DNA of 64,000 bases from Chryseobacterium sp. SC28 (GTDB lineage: Bacteria > Bacteroidota > Bacteroidia > Flavobacteriales > Weeksellaceae). The stretch covers positions 21,914-85,913 of the forward strand of contig NZ_QOVY01000013.1 in assembly GCF_003932955.1 (NCBI RefSeq), given 5' to 3'. The notes beneath the pieces were generated by a model. The model worked only from the letters and a program-made list of their open reading frames with translations. It searched no databases and was not told the origin of the DNA. The position numbers were made by a program, and so were the translations under genes. This document shows, piece after piece, positions 15,415 through 25,185 of the stretch; position 1 is the stretch's first letter; each line of letters begins with the position of its first letter.

Positions 15415-17880
15415 TTAAAATTCATAAGATAAGTTTAGGCCTATCTGCCTTCCTTTGGTGTAGCTGCGGTTGGTATATTTACCAACATTGTCTATAACTT
15501 GTTCGATTTTATTGTCGGAGTTGATCAGGTTTTTTGCACTGATTCCTATGCCTATCTGATCAAAATAGAACTTGAGGTTGGCATCCAAAATATGAATGGG
15601 GTTTTCGTATAAATTCCCGACATTATTGGTTCCTAGCGCGAACAAGCTCTTCCCGACATAGGAATAAGACACTACGAAGTCTACGGAATTTTTATCCGCA
15701 AATTTCTGGTTGTATCCTAGGTTGACATTGGCTAGGAAATCGGCGACGCCCTGCACGTCTTCTTTATCCTTGGCAAACTGAATGATCTTGCCTTCATTTT
15801 CCAAAGACAATTCTGCTTCGGATTTTAGTTTCTGTTCAGAGTGCATATAGGTGGCGTTCATAAAAGTGTACAGTCTGGAAGCGCTCCACTTGTAGATGTC
15901 TTTTCTCAGCTCCACCTCTGCTCCCACAACGTAGCCGGAATTGGCGATGTTAAAGTATGTTTGGTCGCTGGATGATGCTGTAGAAAATGTCGTGCGGGCA
16001 ATTGGATTTTCGATATATTTCCCAAAAGCCGTGATGGAAAATACTTCTCCGGAATTAGGAAAAATCTCCCATTTCAGATCTACATTGTAATTGTCGGACG
16101 GATATAATGATGGATTACCATAAACGTTACTGGTGACATCGTAGTACGCAATCGGAATCAATTCTTTTGCTTGCGGCAAGGTATAAGTTTTGGATGCGGA
16201 AAGTCTCAGATTCTGTTTGTCGTTGACGCTGTATTTGGCATTAAACGCCGGCAAAAACTTTTTATAGGTCTTGTCTTTCTTTCCGTTTGGAAAGATGACA
16301 TCATCCCAGTCGGTCTTTAGATCTACATAGTCATATCTGCCTCCCAACTGAACGACCAATCTTTCGCTGAATTTATAATCGAAATTTGCAAATCCGGACT
16401 GGATATTCTGTTTAAAGTTATAATAAAATGGTTTGAAAAGATCACTATTTGTCCTGAAGGTATTGTAGGTGATGATGCCATTGTTGTAAGCATTGATAAA
16501 GGCATCTACGTTGTTGGGATCTACCGCTGTAATGACGGAGAAGTTAAGACCAATCGTTGTGTTGTCGAACTGGCGATCTTTATAAGTACCGTTGTAGCCG
16601 AGGTTTATTTTCAGATCGTTAATTTGTTTGGATAGGCTTACAAAACCATTGACTGTATTGTCCTTCAACTCATCAAAATATCGGTGGTTATTGATCGCAC
16701 TGCTGGCAATCAAGTTATTGGTATTGGCATCAAAAGTATTCTGAAGCCTGTCTGGTCGTTTGCTGTTCAACATATTGTAACCCACACCCCAGTCTGCAGA
16801 CCAAGTGTCTGTGAGTTTGTGATTACCATACAATTGGTTGATCCAAGTAGATGTAATCTTATTATCCCCTCGGTTGATAATCACATTTGTCCCGATTTCC
16901 CGCATATAACCGTTGAAAAAACGGGCATCCTGACTGGACGAATGGATAAAATTACTGGTGAAATTGATCTTGTTTCTGGAGTTCAATTTATAAGCCAGAT
17001 TGACCAATGCCGTACTGTTTGTGCCATAGGTGTAGCGTTCTACATTCAATGCTTTGATAGCGTCGCCGGTCGCATCATAGAAGCCTTCCTGACCGGAACT
17101 GTAAACGTAACTGTTTTCAAATCCTGCATAGGCGAAAGCAGATAATTTCCCGAAGCTGTAGCCACCCTCAAAACTCATATTGGAGTTGAAAGGATTTTCG
17201 GCATTTTTAAAATTCCACTGTGTTTTGAACGGATAAGTGACGTAAGGATTTCCTTTTCTAAAATCTGCTTCTTCGTAGCCAAAGAATCCCGGACCACCGT
17301 CCTGAAGTTTGAAGTTGCTTTTGTCAAAAGTCTGAAGATTGAGACTGCTGCCAATCTCCACTTTGAAGTAAGGTCTGCCCGAATGTTCCTTTGAAACAAT
17401 ATTGATGCTGGCGCCGCCAAAATCGCCCGAGAGCTTCGGATTATATACTTTATCCAGAGAGATATACTCTATGATAGATGTTTTGAAAATTTCGAGATTG
17501 ATATTTTTATATTCCGGATTGTCCGAAGGAATGGTTAGTCCATTGAGGGTGGTGGCATTATAGCGGTCGCCCAAGCCACGGATCACGATCTGTCCGCTTC
17601 CTTCTTGCTTCTGGGTTCCGGTTGCTTTGGTTACTGCCGAAGCCACATCCCCGATGCCCTGTTTTTCCAACTGCACAGCTCCCACTCTCTCTATCACTTC
17701 CACAGATTTTTTCTGGGTATTGATGATATTGGCTTCGGCACCTTTTTTGGCATTCCCAATGATCTTTACCTCATCGATTTTCTTTTCATTTTTGAGTGTA
17801 TCGGTAGTCGTTTGAGCCAACAGAATTGTGGTTGACATACAGAGAAACAAAGCACTGATGCTTATTGTTTTTACTTTCAT
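15415..17880 (-). CDS. TonB-dependent outer-membrane receptor
   Basis: The 821-residue protein imports a substrate across the outer membrane using energy from TonB. I start it at ATG 17880 (MKVKTISISALF), because the upstream in-frame codon at 17910 is TTG and precedes a Lys-rich stretch unlike a signal peptide. Features: signal peptide (1-23), plug domain (about 40-170, with IVIRGLGDRYNATTLNG and GGASINIVSKE), and a 22-strand barrel ending in aromatic Phe (LSYEF). There is no carboxypeptidase-like N-terminal domain and no SusD partner; instead a beta-helix lipoprotein follows. The substrate is unknown. Confidence 0.92.
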   Translation of the reverse strand: MKVKTISISALFLCMSTTILLAQTTTDTLKNEKKIDEVKIIGNAKKGAEANIINTQKKSVEVIERVGAVQLEKQGIGDVASAVTKATGTQKQEGSGQIVIRGLGDRYNATTLNGLTIPSDNPEYKNINLEIFKTSIIEYISLDKVYNPKLSGDFGGASINIVSKEHSGRPYFKVEIGSSLNLQTFDKSNFKLQDGGPGFFGYEEADFRKGNPYVTYPFKTQWNFKNAENPFNSNMSFEGGYSFGKLSAFAYAGFENSYVYSSGQEGFYDATGDAIKALNVERYTYGTNSTALVNLAYKLNSRNKINFTSNFIHSSSQDARFFNGYMREIGTNVIINRGDNKITSTWINQLYGNHKLTDTWSADWGVGYNMLNSKRPDRLQNTFDANTNNLIASSAINNHRYFDELKDNTVNGFVSLSKQINDLKINLGYNGTYKDRQFDNTTIGLNFSVITAVDPNNVDAFINAYNNGIITYNTFRTNSDLFKPFYYNFKQNIQSGFANFDYKFSERLVVQLGGRYDYVDLKTDWDDVIFPNGKKDKTYKKFLPAFNAKYSVNDKQNLRLSASKTYTLPQAKELIPIAYYDVTSNVYGNPSLYPSDNYNVDLKWEIFPNSGEVFSITAFGKYIENPIARTTFSTASSSDQTYFNIANSGYVVGAEVELRKDIYKWSASRLYTFMNATYMHSEQKLKSEAELSLENEGKIIQFAKDKEDVQGVADFLANVNLGYNQKFADKNSVDFVVSYSYVGKSLFALGTNNVGNLYENPIHILDANLKFYFDQIGIGISAKNLINSDNKIEQVIDNVGKYTNRSYTKGRQIGLNLSYEF

Positions 17881-18043
17881 TTTTGGATTTACTTTTTTCT
17901 TCGTTGCCAAAGAAATGCTTTACAAAGCAATCCTAATGTATAATAATTAACAATTAATCTTTAATATCTTGTTACCAAAACCAAGGTAATATTAAATCAA
18001 TATTAACAGATTAAGTATTTTTAAAAATCCGTTCATTTATTGT

Positions 18044-18051
18044 TAAATTTG
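18044..18051 (+). promoter_or_regulatory. -7 element TAAATTTG upstream of tsaC
   Basis: TAAATTTG followed by CG is a consensus -7 box and would give a leader of about 110 bases. It lies in the 287-base gap divergent from the TonB receptor. No clear -33 element is seen. Confidence 0.35.
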
Positions 18052-18167
18052 CGACAGATAATTCTAACTGCAAAAATGCTTTTAAATTATTAAAATACTG
18101 TAAATCAGTGGTTTGAATTTTTAAAAATCTATTAACACCCCCAATTTCCCAAAAAGCAGCCTCAACC

Positions 18168-18722
18168 ATGGATTTTACCAAAGTCGTCGAAATTTTACAA
18201 TCCGGAGGAAGCATTCTCTACCCCACCGATACGATCTGGGGAATCGGGTGCGACGCTACAAACACAGATGCCATCAAAAAAATCTTCGAAATAAAAAAAA
18301 GAGAGACCAACAAATCCCTTATTATTTTGGTAGAATCAGAAAAACGTCTCCAAGATTTGGTAGATGTTCCCGAAATGGCTTGGCAAATAATGGATCTCAG
18401 CGAAAAACCCGTAACCATCGTCTACGACAAGCCTAAAAATCTGCCAAAAGAATTGCTCGCCCAAGACGGAAGCATCGGCATCCGAGTGGTCAAAAATGAT
18501 TTCTGCAAAACACTCATCACCAAGCTCAACAAACCTTTAGTATCAACTTCGGCTAATCTGAGCGGACAAAAATCGCCAATGAAATATAGTGATATTTCCG
18601 ATGAGATAAAAAACTCAGTAGATTATATAGTAGAAGAATTTCACGACAAGGTTTCGGAATTCTCGGGCTCCTCCGTCATCAAAGTTTGGAACAACAACCA
18701 AATCAAAGTTTTGAGAGAATAA
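18168..18722 (+). CDS. tsaC: L-threonylcarbamoyladenylate synthase
   Basis: This enzyme makes threonylcarbamoyl-AMP from Thr, bicarbonate and ATP for the t6A37 modification of tRNAs reading ANN codons. The 184-residue single YrdC domain shows ILYPTDTIWGIGCDA (about residue 15), IKKRETNKSLIIL, the KPVTIVYD strand, SIGIRVVKNDFCKTLI, and KPLVSTSANLSG, all signature segments. It lacks the C-terminal Sua5 domain, so it is the short TsaC form. The gene stands alone. Confidence 0.95.
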   Translation: MDFTKVVEILQSGGSILYPTDTIWGIGCDATNTDAIKKIFEIKKRETNKSLIILVESEKRLQDLVDVPEMAWQIMDLSEKPVTIVYDKPKNLPKELLAQDGSIGIRVVKNDFCKTLITKLNKPLVSTSANLSGQKSPMKYSDISDEIKNSVDYIVEEFHDKVSEFSGSSVIKVWNNNQIKVLRE

Positions 18723-18726
18723 AAAA

Positions 18727-18760
18727 CCGGCGGATGACCTTTTGCAAGATCATCCGCCGG
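18727..18760. terminator. GC-rich hairpin after tsaC
   Basis: CCGGCGGATGA (18727-18737) pairs perfectly with TCATCCGCCGG (18750-18760). The A6 before it gives a T run only for minus-strand transcripts; on the plus strand the 3' flank is A-rich, so it may act more as an mRNA 3'-end stabiliser than as a plus-strand terminator. Confidence 0.55.
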
Positions 18761-18970
18761 AAAAATAAACTATGAAAAAAAAACTACTTTTGTTTTCATT
18801 CTAATCTCAAAAAAAATACCGAAACGTTTTTGCGGACAGAATTTCCCGATTGCAGTGTTCGATTCAATTTTTAAAGTCAAAATGTCTTGATTCGGGATTT
18901 GGGCGTATCTTCCTATTTTCCCAATCCTAAAAATCCAACGCAAAAATAGGAAGACCGCGCTATCCACTAT

Positions 18971-19009
18971 TATCTTTCTTATGGGCTAGCAAGCCCATAA
19001 GAAAGGATA
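18971..19009. repeat. Long inverted repeat
   Basis: TATCTTTCTTATGGGCT (18971-18987) and AGCCCATAAGAAAGGATA (18992-19009) pair over 17 bp with one bulge around a 4-base loop. It has no T run and is followed by a weaker palindrome (19012-19048, TACTATCGC / GCCATAGTA). Confidence 0.7.
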
Positions 19010-19087
19010 ACCGTTACTATCGCTTACGCAGCTTCGCCATAGTAGAAACTTTTTCCAAAAGAATTATCTTTGCCTATTATTATAAAT

Positions 19088-19115
19088 GATAATTGATAAT
19101 TGATAATTGATAATT
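19088..19115. repeat. Four tandem GATAATT heptamers
   Basis: Four exact copies of GATAATT run head to tail between the putative -7 element and the cca start codon, inside the predicted 5' leader. Period 7 makes copy-number slippage likely. Confidence 0.85.
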
Positions 19116-19153
19116 GATTAATGATCACATTTATCTAATATTTTATTTTTCCA

Positions 19154-20587
19154 ATGATTATCAGCCTTACTCAAAATAAAAACTTCAAACTTTTCAAGAT
19201 TATTTCGGAAGTTGCTTCCAGAAATGGCCAATCGGTGTACGCCGTTGGTGGTTTTGTAAGAGATCTTTTGATGAAAAGAAAAGCACCCACCGACATCGAT
19301 TTTGTCACAGAATCCAACGGAATCGCCCTTGCAGAAAGCGTTGCCAAAGAAATGGATCCCACAACAAAAGTATCAATTTTCAAAACTTATGGCACCGCAA
19401 TGTTCCGATACAAAGACTTGGATTTAGAATTTGTGGGCGCCAGAAAAGAAAGCTACAGCGAAGATTCCAGAAAACCATCCGTTGAAACGGGAACCCTTGA
19501 GGATGACCAAAAACGCAGAGATTTCACCATAAACGCTATGGCAATTTCGCTTAATAAAGAAAATTTCGGAGAATTGATCGATCCTTTTGATGGCCTTCAA
19601 GATTTGAAAAAGAAAATCATCAGAACCCCTCAAAATCCCCATCAGACCTATTCCGACGATCCTTTGCGAATGATGCGAGCCATCCGCTTTGCAACGACTT
19701 TGGATTTTAAAATTGAAGAAAATTCTTTGAAAGCCATAAAAGATGAAGCCGAAAGACTCAAGATTGTGTCGATGGAAAGGATCATGGTTGAATTCAACAA
19801 AATAATGCTTTCCGAAAAACCTTCAAAAGGTTTAAAACTTCTTGAAGAAACTTCACTTTTACAATACATTCTTCCGGAACTTACTGCCCTGAAAGGCATC
19901 GAAGACATCGACGGACAGACGCACAAAGACAATTTTTACCATACGCTGGAAGTTGTGGACAACATCTCGAAGACAACAGACAAGCTGTGGCTTCGATGGG
20001 CAGCACTGCTCCACGACATCGGAAAAGCGCCAACAAAAAAATTTGTGAACGGCATCGGCTGGACGTTTCACGGCCACGAATTTCTGGGTTCGAAAATGAT
20101 AAAATCGATTTTTAAAAGATTGAAACTTCCGCTGGGACAAGAACTGAGATATGTCGAAAAACTCGTGAGAATGCACGCCAGACCCATTGCGCTGATTACG
20201 GATGAGGCTTCGGATTCTGCGTTGCGGCGTTTGCTTTTCGATTCTGGCGAAGATCTGGAAGATCTTTTCACACTTTGCAAAGCGGACATCACGACCAAGA
20301 ATTATTCTAAACAGACCAAATTCAAACAAAATTTCGAATATGTGGCCACGAAAATCAAAGAAGTGGAGGAAAAAGACCAAGTCAGGAACTTCCAACCACC
20401 GATTTCCGGGGAAGAAATTATGCTACTATTTGGTTTGAATCCGGGCAGAAAAATCGGAATTCTGAAAGAAAAAGTGAAGGAAGCAATCTTGGAAGGCGAA
20501 ATCCAAAATGATAAGACTGAAGCCAGAGAATTTGTGATCAATGAAGCCGAAAAATTGGGATTGGAAGTTAAAATTAAAAATGAATAA
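19154..20587 (+). CDS. cca: CCA tRNA nucleotidyltransferase with HD domain
   Basis: The 477-residue enzyme adds or repairs the 3' CCA of tRNAs. The nucleotidyltransferase head (1-150) has the VGGFVRDLLM motif and metal-binding DIDFV. RRDFTINAMA and DPFDGLQDLKKK mark the class II CCA/poly(A) polymerase family, and YSDDPLRMMRAIRFA starts the RNA-binding domain. An HD phosphohydrolase domain follows at about 255-385 (HTLEVVDNI..WAALLHDIGKAPTK). The fused HD domain is usual for the Bacteroidota form. The gene is preceded by a heptamer-repeat leader and followed by the SDR gene in the same direction. Confidence 0.94.
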   Translation: MIISLTQNKNFKLFKIISEVASRNGQSVYAVGGFVRDLLMKRKAPTDIDFVTESNGIALAESVAKEMDPTTKVSIFKTYGTAMFRYKDLDLEFVGARKESYSEDSRKPSVETGTLEDDQKRRDFTINAMAISLNKENFGELIDPFDGLQDLKKKIIRTPQNPHQTYSDDPLRMMRAIRFATTLDFKIEENSLKAIKDEAERLKIVSMERIMVEFNKIMLSEKPSKGLKLLEETSLLQYILPELTALKGIEDIDGQTHKDNFYHTLEVVDNISKTTDKLWLRWAALLHDIGKAPTKKFVNGIGWTFHGHEFLGSKMIKSIFKRLKLPLGQELRYVEKLVRMHARPIALITDEASDSALRRLLFDSGEDLEDLFTLCKADITTKNYSKQTKFKQNFEYVATKIKEVEEKDQVRNFQPPISGEEIMLLFGLNPGRKIGILKEKVKEAILEGEIQNDKTEAREFVINEAEKLGLEVKIKNE

Positions 20588-20691
20588 TATGTTTTTTTTC
20601 ATTATTCATTTGTGAAAGAATTAACTTTTGACAAGCTTCTTTTGCATATTTATTGTTGCTTCTTGGTCACTAATCAAAACATTCATTTATT

Positions 20692-21441
20692 ATGAAAATT
20701 CTTGACAACAAAGTAGCTTTGGTTACTGGCGCAGGTTCCGGAATCGGACTTGCCATCGCAAAATTATACGCCAAAGAAGGCGCAAAAGTCATTGTTTCCG
20801 ACATCAATGAGAAGCACGGACAATCGACGGTGGACGAGATTAAATCGGCGGGAGGCGAAGCCACATTTGTAAAAGCAGACACGACCTCGCCGGAACAGGT
20901 TGAGGCGCTCGTAAAAGCAGCGGTTGACACCTACGGCAGGTTGGACATCGCGTGCAACAATGCGGGAATCGGTGGCGAGCAAAACCAAGCCGGAGATTAC
21001 AGCATCGATGGTTGGAAAAAGGTGATCGATGTAAATCTAGACGGCGTTTTCTACGGTTGCAAGTACGAACTGACGCAGATGGAAAAAAATGGCGGCGGCG
21101 TGATCGTCAATATGGCATCGATTCTGGGTTCTGTTGCAGCACCGTTTTCCTCCGCATATACCGCTGCAAAACACGCCGTGGTAGGGTTGACAAAAACAAT
21201 TGGCGCAGAATATGGTCCGAAGAATATCCGCTGCAACGCCGTAGGTCCCGGTTATATAGAAACGCCGCTTTTGGAAAGCCTTAGCAGCGATCAAAGAAAA
21301 GGACTCGTCGAAAAACATCCCATCGGCAGACTTGGCAAGCCGGAGGAAGTGGCCGAGCTTGTACTTTTCCTTAGTTCAGAAAAATCGTCTTTTATGACTG
21401 GCGCCTACTACCTTGTGGATGGCGGTTATACGGCAGTTTAA
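20692..21441 (+). CDS. Short-chain dehydrogenase/reductase (SDR)
   Basis: The 249-residue classical SDR has the NAD(P)-binding TGAGSGIG at residues 12-19, Asp38 region VIVSDIN suggesting NAD preference, NNAGIGG, catalytic Ser143 and the Y156-x3-K160 pair in SSAYTAAKHAVV, then NAVGPGYIETPL. It oxidises or reduces an alcohol/ketone pair; the substrate is unknown, and the closest-looking families are glucose 1-dehydrogenase-like or 3-oxoacyl-ACP reductase-like proteins. It is monocistronic with its own terminator. Confidence 0.9.
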   Translation: MKILDNKVALVTGAGSGIGLAIAKLYAKEGAKVIVSDINEKHGQSTVDEIKSAGGEATFVKADTTSPEQVEALVKAAVDTYGRLDIACNNAGIGGEQNQAGDYSIDGWKKVIDVNLDGVFYGCKYELTQMEKNGGGVIVNMASILGSVAAPFSSAYTAAKHAVVGLTKTIGAEYGPKNIRCNAVGPGYIETPLLESLSSDQRKGLVEKHPIGRLGKPEEVAELVLFLSSEKSSFMTGAYYLVDGGYTAV

Positions 21442-21468
21442 GCAATTACAACAACAACTATAATTAAG

Positions 21469-21500
21469 GACATTCACTTTTTTGTGGATGTCTTTCTTGT
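21469..21500 (+). terminator. Intrinsic terminator after the SDR gene
   Basis: GACATTCAC (21469-21477) pairs with GTGGATGTC (21484-21492, one wobble) around a T6 loop, followed by TTTCTTGTTTT. Confidence 0.7.
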
Positions 21501-21574
21501 TTTAGCATCCAAATTTTTAGAAGATCTGTAAAACTTTCGGCGGTATAAATGAATGATCTAAGATTGTTTTTTTC

Positions 21575-21582
21575 TAAATTTG
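21575..21582 (+). promoter_or_regulatory. -7 element TAAATTTG upstream of thyA
   Basis: TAAATTTG lies 35 bases before the thyA start and fits TAnnTTTG; the -33 region is not convincing. Confidence 0.4.
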
Positions 21583-21616
21583 ATACCGAAAATCAACAGT
21601 TCATTTTATATACAAA

Positions 21617-22411
21617 ATGCAAAACTATCTCGAGCTTTTACAACACATTTTAGACAACGGAACCGATAAAACCGATAGGACAGGAACAGGAACACGAAGC
21701 GTTTTTGGCTATCAGTTACGTTATGATTTATCTAAAGGTTTTCCTTTGGTAACAACCAAAAAGGTGCATTTAAAATCCATTATTTATGAGTTGCTTTGGT
21801 TTATCAAAGGCGACACCAACACCAAATATCTGACCGATAACGGCGTTTCCATCTGGAACGAATGGGCAGACGAAAACGGCGATCTCGGTCCAGTTTACGG
21901 CGCACAGTGGAGAAGCTGGAAGGGCGCAGACGGAAAAGTAGTCGATCAATTGTCCGAAGTCATCGAACAAATTAAGAAAAATCCCGATTCACGCAGATTA
22001 ATAGTCTCCGCCTGGAATGTTGCCGAAATCCCGAATATGGCTTTGGCGCCTTGTCACGCCCTGTTTCAGTTTTATGTGGCAGATGGAAAATTGTCTCTTC
22101 AATTGTATCAAAGAAGTGCAGATGTTTTCTTGGGCGTTCCTTTCAATATTGCGAGTTATGCGCTTTTATTGATGATGGTAGCGCAAGTTACAGGCCTTGA
22201 AGTTGGCGATTATGTTCACACGTTTGGCGATGTTCACATTTATAATAATCATTTTGAACAAGTCCGGAAACAACTTTCCAGAGAACCCAGACCTCTACCG
22301 ACGATGAAACTGAATACTGAGATTAAAAACATTTTCGATTTTGATTTTGAGGATTTTACTTTAGAAAATTATGATCCGCATCCGGGCATCAAAGCGCCTG
22401 TGGCAATATAA
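21617..22411 (+). CDS. thyA: Thymidylate synthase
   Basis: ThyA converts dUMP to dTMP with methylenetetrahydrofolate. The 264-residue protein has the family length and landmarks: DRTGTGT near the start, [28 protein letters not shown], the catalytic Cys146 in [12 protein letters not shown] (same number as the E. coli enzyme), [18 protein letters not shown], and [12 protein letters not shown] near the C-terminus ending [11 protein letters not shown]. No folA (dihydrofolate reductase) follows; the next gene is an M1 aminopeptidase. Confidence 0.98.
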   Translation: MQNYLELLQHILDNGTDKTDRTGTGTRSVFGYQLRYDLSKGFPLVTTKKVHLKSIIYELLWFIKGDTNTKYLTDNGVSIWNEWADENGDLGPVYGAQWRSWKGADGKVVDQLSEVIEQIKKNPDSRRLIVSAWNVAEIPNMALAPCHALFQFYVADGKLSLQLYQRSADVFLGVPFNIASYALLLMMVAQVTGLEVGDYVHTFGDVHIYNNHFEQVRKQLSREPRPLPTMKLNTEIKNIFDFDFEDFTLENYDPHPGIKAPVAI

Positions 22412-22521
22412 AGAATAACAATACGGGTGGGCTTTAAAAACCTTACCCTGCTAATTGTAACAAAGCTTTAAAAATAACCACTTATCTCATTTAAAATCAA
22501 ATCAACGTTATAATTCCCAAA

Positions 22522-25032
22522 ATGAAGAAAATATTAATCGCAGCCCTTTTTCTAAGTGCAATCTTTAATCCAATTACAATATCCGCTCAAACGGAAACTT
22601 CCGGCAGAAATCCCATCTACAGAGCAACGCACACCAAAACCACCGAGCTAAAACACACCAAACTAAAAGTCGGTTTCGATTACGAGAAAGAAACGATGAA
22701 TGGCGAAGAATGGCTGACAGCAAGTCCCTATTTCTACCCCACCAACGTTTTGGATCTCGACGCCAAAGGCATGCTGATCCACGAAGTGGCTTTGGACAAA
22801 AACGGTTCCAAACAGCCACTCAAATTCGATTATAAAAATGATATTCTGAAAATCAATCTCGATAAAACCTATCAGAAAAATCAGGATTACACGGTTTACA
22901 TCAAATATACAGCCCGACCAAATGAAGTAAAACAGCAAGGCAGCGCCGCCATCAATGATGCGAAAGGCCTTTATTTCATCAATGCTCAAGGGAAAGATAA
23001 AGAAAAGCCAACGCAAATCTGGACGCAAGGCGAAACCGAATCTTCATCGGCCTGGTTCCCAACCATTGATAAATCCAATCAGAAAACCACCCAAGAAATT
23101 TATATGACCGTTCCGGATAAATATGTCACGCTTTCCAACGGAATCCTCAAAGATTCTCAGAAACAAGCCGGAAATCTGAGAACAGACCATTGGGTGATGG
23201 ACAAAAGACATTCTACTTATCTTTTTTTTATGGGCGTGGGAGATTATGCCGTTGTGAAAGACAAATGGCGGAATATTCCGGTGGATTATTATGTAGAAAA
23301 AGAATATGAACCCTACGCAAAACAAATTTTCGGGAACACGCCCGAGATGATGGAATTCTATTCCAAAAAACTGAACTACGATTTTCCTTGGGCAAAATAT
23401 GCACAGATCACCGGCAGAGATTTCGTTTCAGGAGCTATGGAAAATACCACCGCCACGCTTCATCAGGAATCGGCGCAACAAAAACCCGGCGACCTCATCG
23501 ATGAAAACAAATGGGAAGATGTGATTGCCCACGAGCTTTTCCACCATTGGTTCGGAGATCTGGTGACGGCAGAAAGCTGGAGCAATTTGACGGTCAACGA
23601 GTCGTTTGCCAACTATTCCGAATATCTATGGGAAGAATACAAATATGGGAAAGACTATGCAGACTATCATTTGATGAACGATCTGGCGGGCTATATGCGC
23701 AATCCCGCGTTGTTCAACAAGGATTTGGTAAGATTTGATTACGAATCGCGCGAAGATGTTTTCGACGCGGTAACTTATAATAAAGGCGGCGGCATCCTTC
23801 ATATGCTGAGAAACTATCTTGGCGATGCCGCCTTTTTTGCAGGCCTTAATGATTATCTCAAATCGTATGAATATCAAAACGGAGAAGCGCACCAACTGAG
23901 ATTGTCTTTGGAAAAAGTTTCCGGGAAAGATCTCAACTGGTTTTTCAACCAATGGTATTTTGGCAGCGGCAATCCGAAGCTGAGCTATACTTCTACGTAT
24001 GAACCTGTGAAAAAGCAAGCGACGCTGGTCATCAATCAGTCTCAGAATCAGCCTTTTGAATTCCCTTTAGCCATCGATGTTTATGACAATGGGAAACCAA
24101 AAAGAACGACGGTTTGGGTCAATGCGAAGGCAAAAAATACTTTTACTTTTGATTCTTCCAAAACGCCGGATTTGATTAACATTAATGCAGATGGCATCTT
24201 GCTTTCTGAAATCACTGAAACCAAAACTCCTGAGCAAAATCTATTGCAATTTACCAATTCCAAAGAATTCTTGAGCCGATACAGAGCTTTGGACGGCATA
24301 AAAGAAGCGGATGCCCAAAATCCTGCGGTCATCAAACTGCTTGCGGCCGCACTCAAAGATCCATTCTTTAGAATCCGAAAGCAGGCGCTGGAGCAGATTG
24401 ACCTTTCAAACGCAGATCAGGCAAAAGCTTTGACCGCCGATGTAGAGAAATTGGCTTCCAACGATCCCAAAACTCTGGTTCAGGCTGCTGCCCTTTCTGC
24501 ATTAGCCAAGACCAAAAATGCCAAATATGCTTCGCTCTACGACAAAGGAATGAACGCCGTTTCCAATGCGGTGAAAGGCGCATCTTTGGCAGCAATTGCC
24601 GAATCCGATCCCACGAAAGCGGTGGCTCTGGCTGATAAAATAGATTTGGAAAACGCATCGGAAGATCTGATGACCAAACTGCTTCCCATCATCGTTAAAA
24701 ATAAAATCGAGAAGCAAATGCCGGCGATAGGAACCACCGTTGCCTTCTACCCTTTCATCAAATTCCAAAATCCGGAACTGGGAAAATCTGCTGAAGAAGG
24801 CTACAACTGGATTATGAGTTCCGACAATCTGAAAGCAACCGAGAAAGTGACGAAAGTTTTGACTCAGGCCAAATCACAAATACCAGATAATCCGCAGGTC
24901 AAAATGATGATTGTCCAAATGCTGAAAGATGGACTTGCCAAAAAAATGGAAGTCCTAAAAGCCAATCCAAACAGCCCGACCATTCATCAGCAAGTGGATG
25001 CCATCAATAAGACGTTGGAAGTTTATAAGTGA
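22522..25032 (+). CDS. Exported M1 family aminopeptidase
   Basis: This 836-residue zinc aminopeptidase has a signal peptide (1-22, ITISAQ), an N-terminal beta domain, the substrate-binding GAMEN motif (304-308), the zinc motif HELFH (337-341) with third ligand Glu360 in NLTVNESFANY, and a long helical, HEAT-like C-terminal region (about 580-836). The signal peptide places it in the periplasm or attached to the envelope. It would remove N-terminal residues from peptides, perhaps acting with the secreted M36 protease of this window. No type IX C-terminal domain is present. Confidence 0.95.
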   Translation: MKKILIAALFLSAIFNPITISAQTETSGRNPIYRATHTKTTELKHTKLKVGFDYEKETMNGEEWLTASPYFYPTNVLDLDAKGMLIHEVALDKNGSKQPLKFDYKNDILKINLDKTYQKNQDYTVYIKYTARPNEVKQQGSAAINDAKGLYFINAQGKDKEKPTQIWTQGETESSSAWFPTIDKSNQKTTQEIYMTVPDKYVTLSNGILKDSQKQAGNLRTDHWVMDKRHSTYLFFMGVGDYAVVKDKWRNIPVDYYVEKEYEPYAKQIFGNTPEMMEFYSKKLNYDFPWAKYAQITGRDFVSGAMENTTATLHQESAQQKPGDLIDENKWEDVIAHELFHHWFGDLVTAESWSNLTVNESFANYSEYLWEEYKYGKDYADYHLMNDLAGYMRNPALFNKDLVRFDYESREDVFDAVTYNKGGGILHMLRNYLGDAAFFAGLNDYLKSYEYQNGEAHQLRLSLEKVSGKDLNWFFNQWYFGSGNPKLSYTSTYEPVKKQATLVINQSQNQPFEFPLAIDVYDNGKPKRTTVWVNAKAKNTFTFDSSKTPDLININADGILLSEITETKTPEQNLLQFTNSKEFLSRYRALDGIKEADAQNPAVIKLLAAALKDPFFRIRKQALEQIDLSNADQAKALTADVEKLASNDPKTLVQAAALSALAKTKNAKYASLYDKGMNAVSNAVKGASLAAIAESDPTKAVALADKIDLENASEDLMTKLLPIIVKNKIEKQMPAIGTTVAFYPFIKFQNPELGKSAEEGYNWIMSSDNLKATEKVTKVLTQAKSQIPDNPQVKMMIVQMLKDGLAKKMEVLKANPNSPTIHQQVDAINKTLEVYK

Positions 25033-25052
25033 TAAAATTGTTATTAAAAATC

Positions 25053-25083
25053 AAAAACGCAGACGAAATTCTGCGTTTTTTTT
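25053..25083 (+). terminator. Intrinsic terminator after the M1 peptidase
   Basis: AAAAACGCAGA (25053-25063) pairs with TCTGCGTTTTT (25070-25080) around CGAAAT and is followed by more T. Confidence 0.8.
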
Positions 25084-25185
25084 GTTTATTGAATACCTCT
25101 TGCAGAGATGTCAAAAGTATTTTTTGTACTCCTTTATTTCAATTTTGGACTTATTTTCCGCCATTGAATTTTCATAAAAATTAAA

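Larger units (their letters stand above)
18723..19153. other. 431-base intergenic region with hairpins and a heptamer repeat
   Basis: No credible gene is seen; a 65-codon minus frame at 18770-18967 lacks protein-like character. The region holds a GC-rich hairpin (18727-18760), a long inverted repeat (18971-19009), a TATCTTTG box (19065-19072) that could be the cca -7 element, and four tandem GATAATT units (19088-19115). Confidence 0.65.

Noticed and set aside
15415..17910. Start of the TonB receptor at TTG 17910
   Set aside because: The extra ten residues are Lys-rich and would spoil the signal peptide; ATG 17880 gives a canonical one.
18770..18967. 65-codon minus-strand frame after tsaC
   Set aside because: No start context, no protein-like composition, and it overlaps repeat-rich sequence; the GC-rich hairpin does not prove a minus gene.
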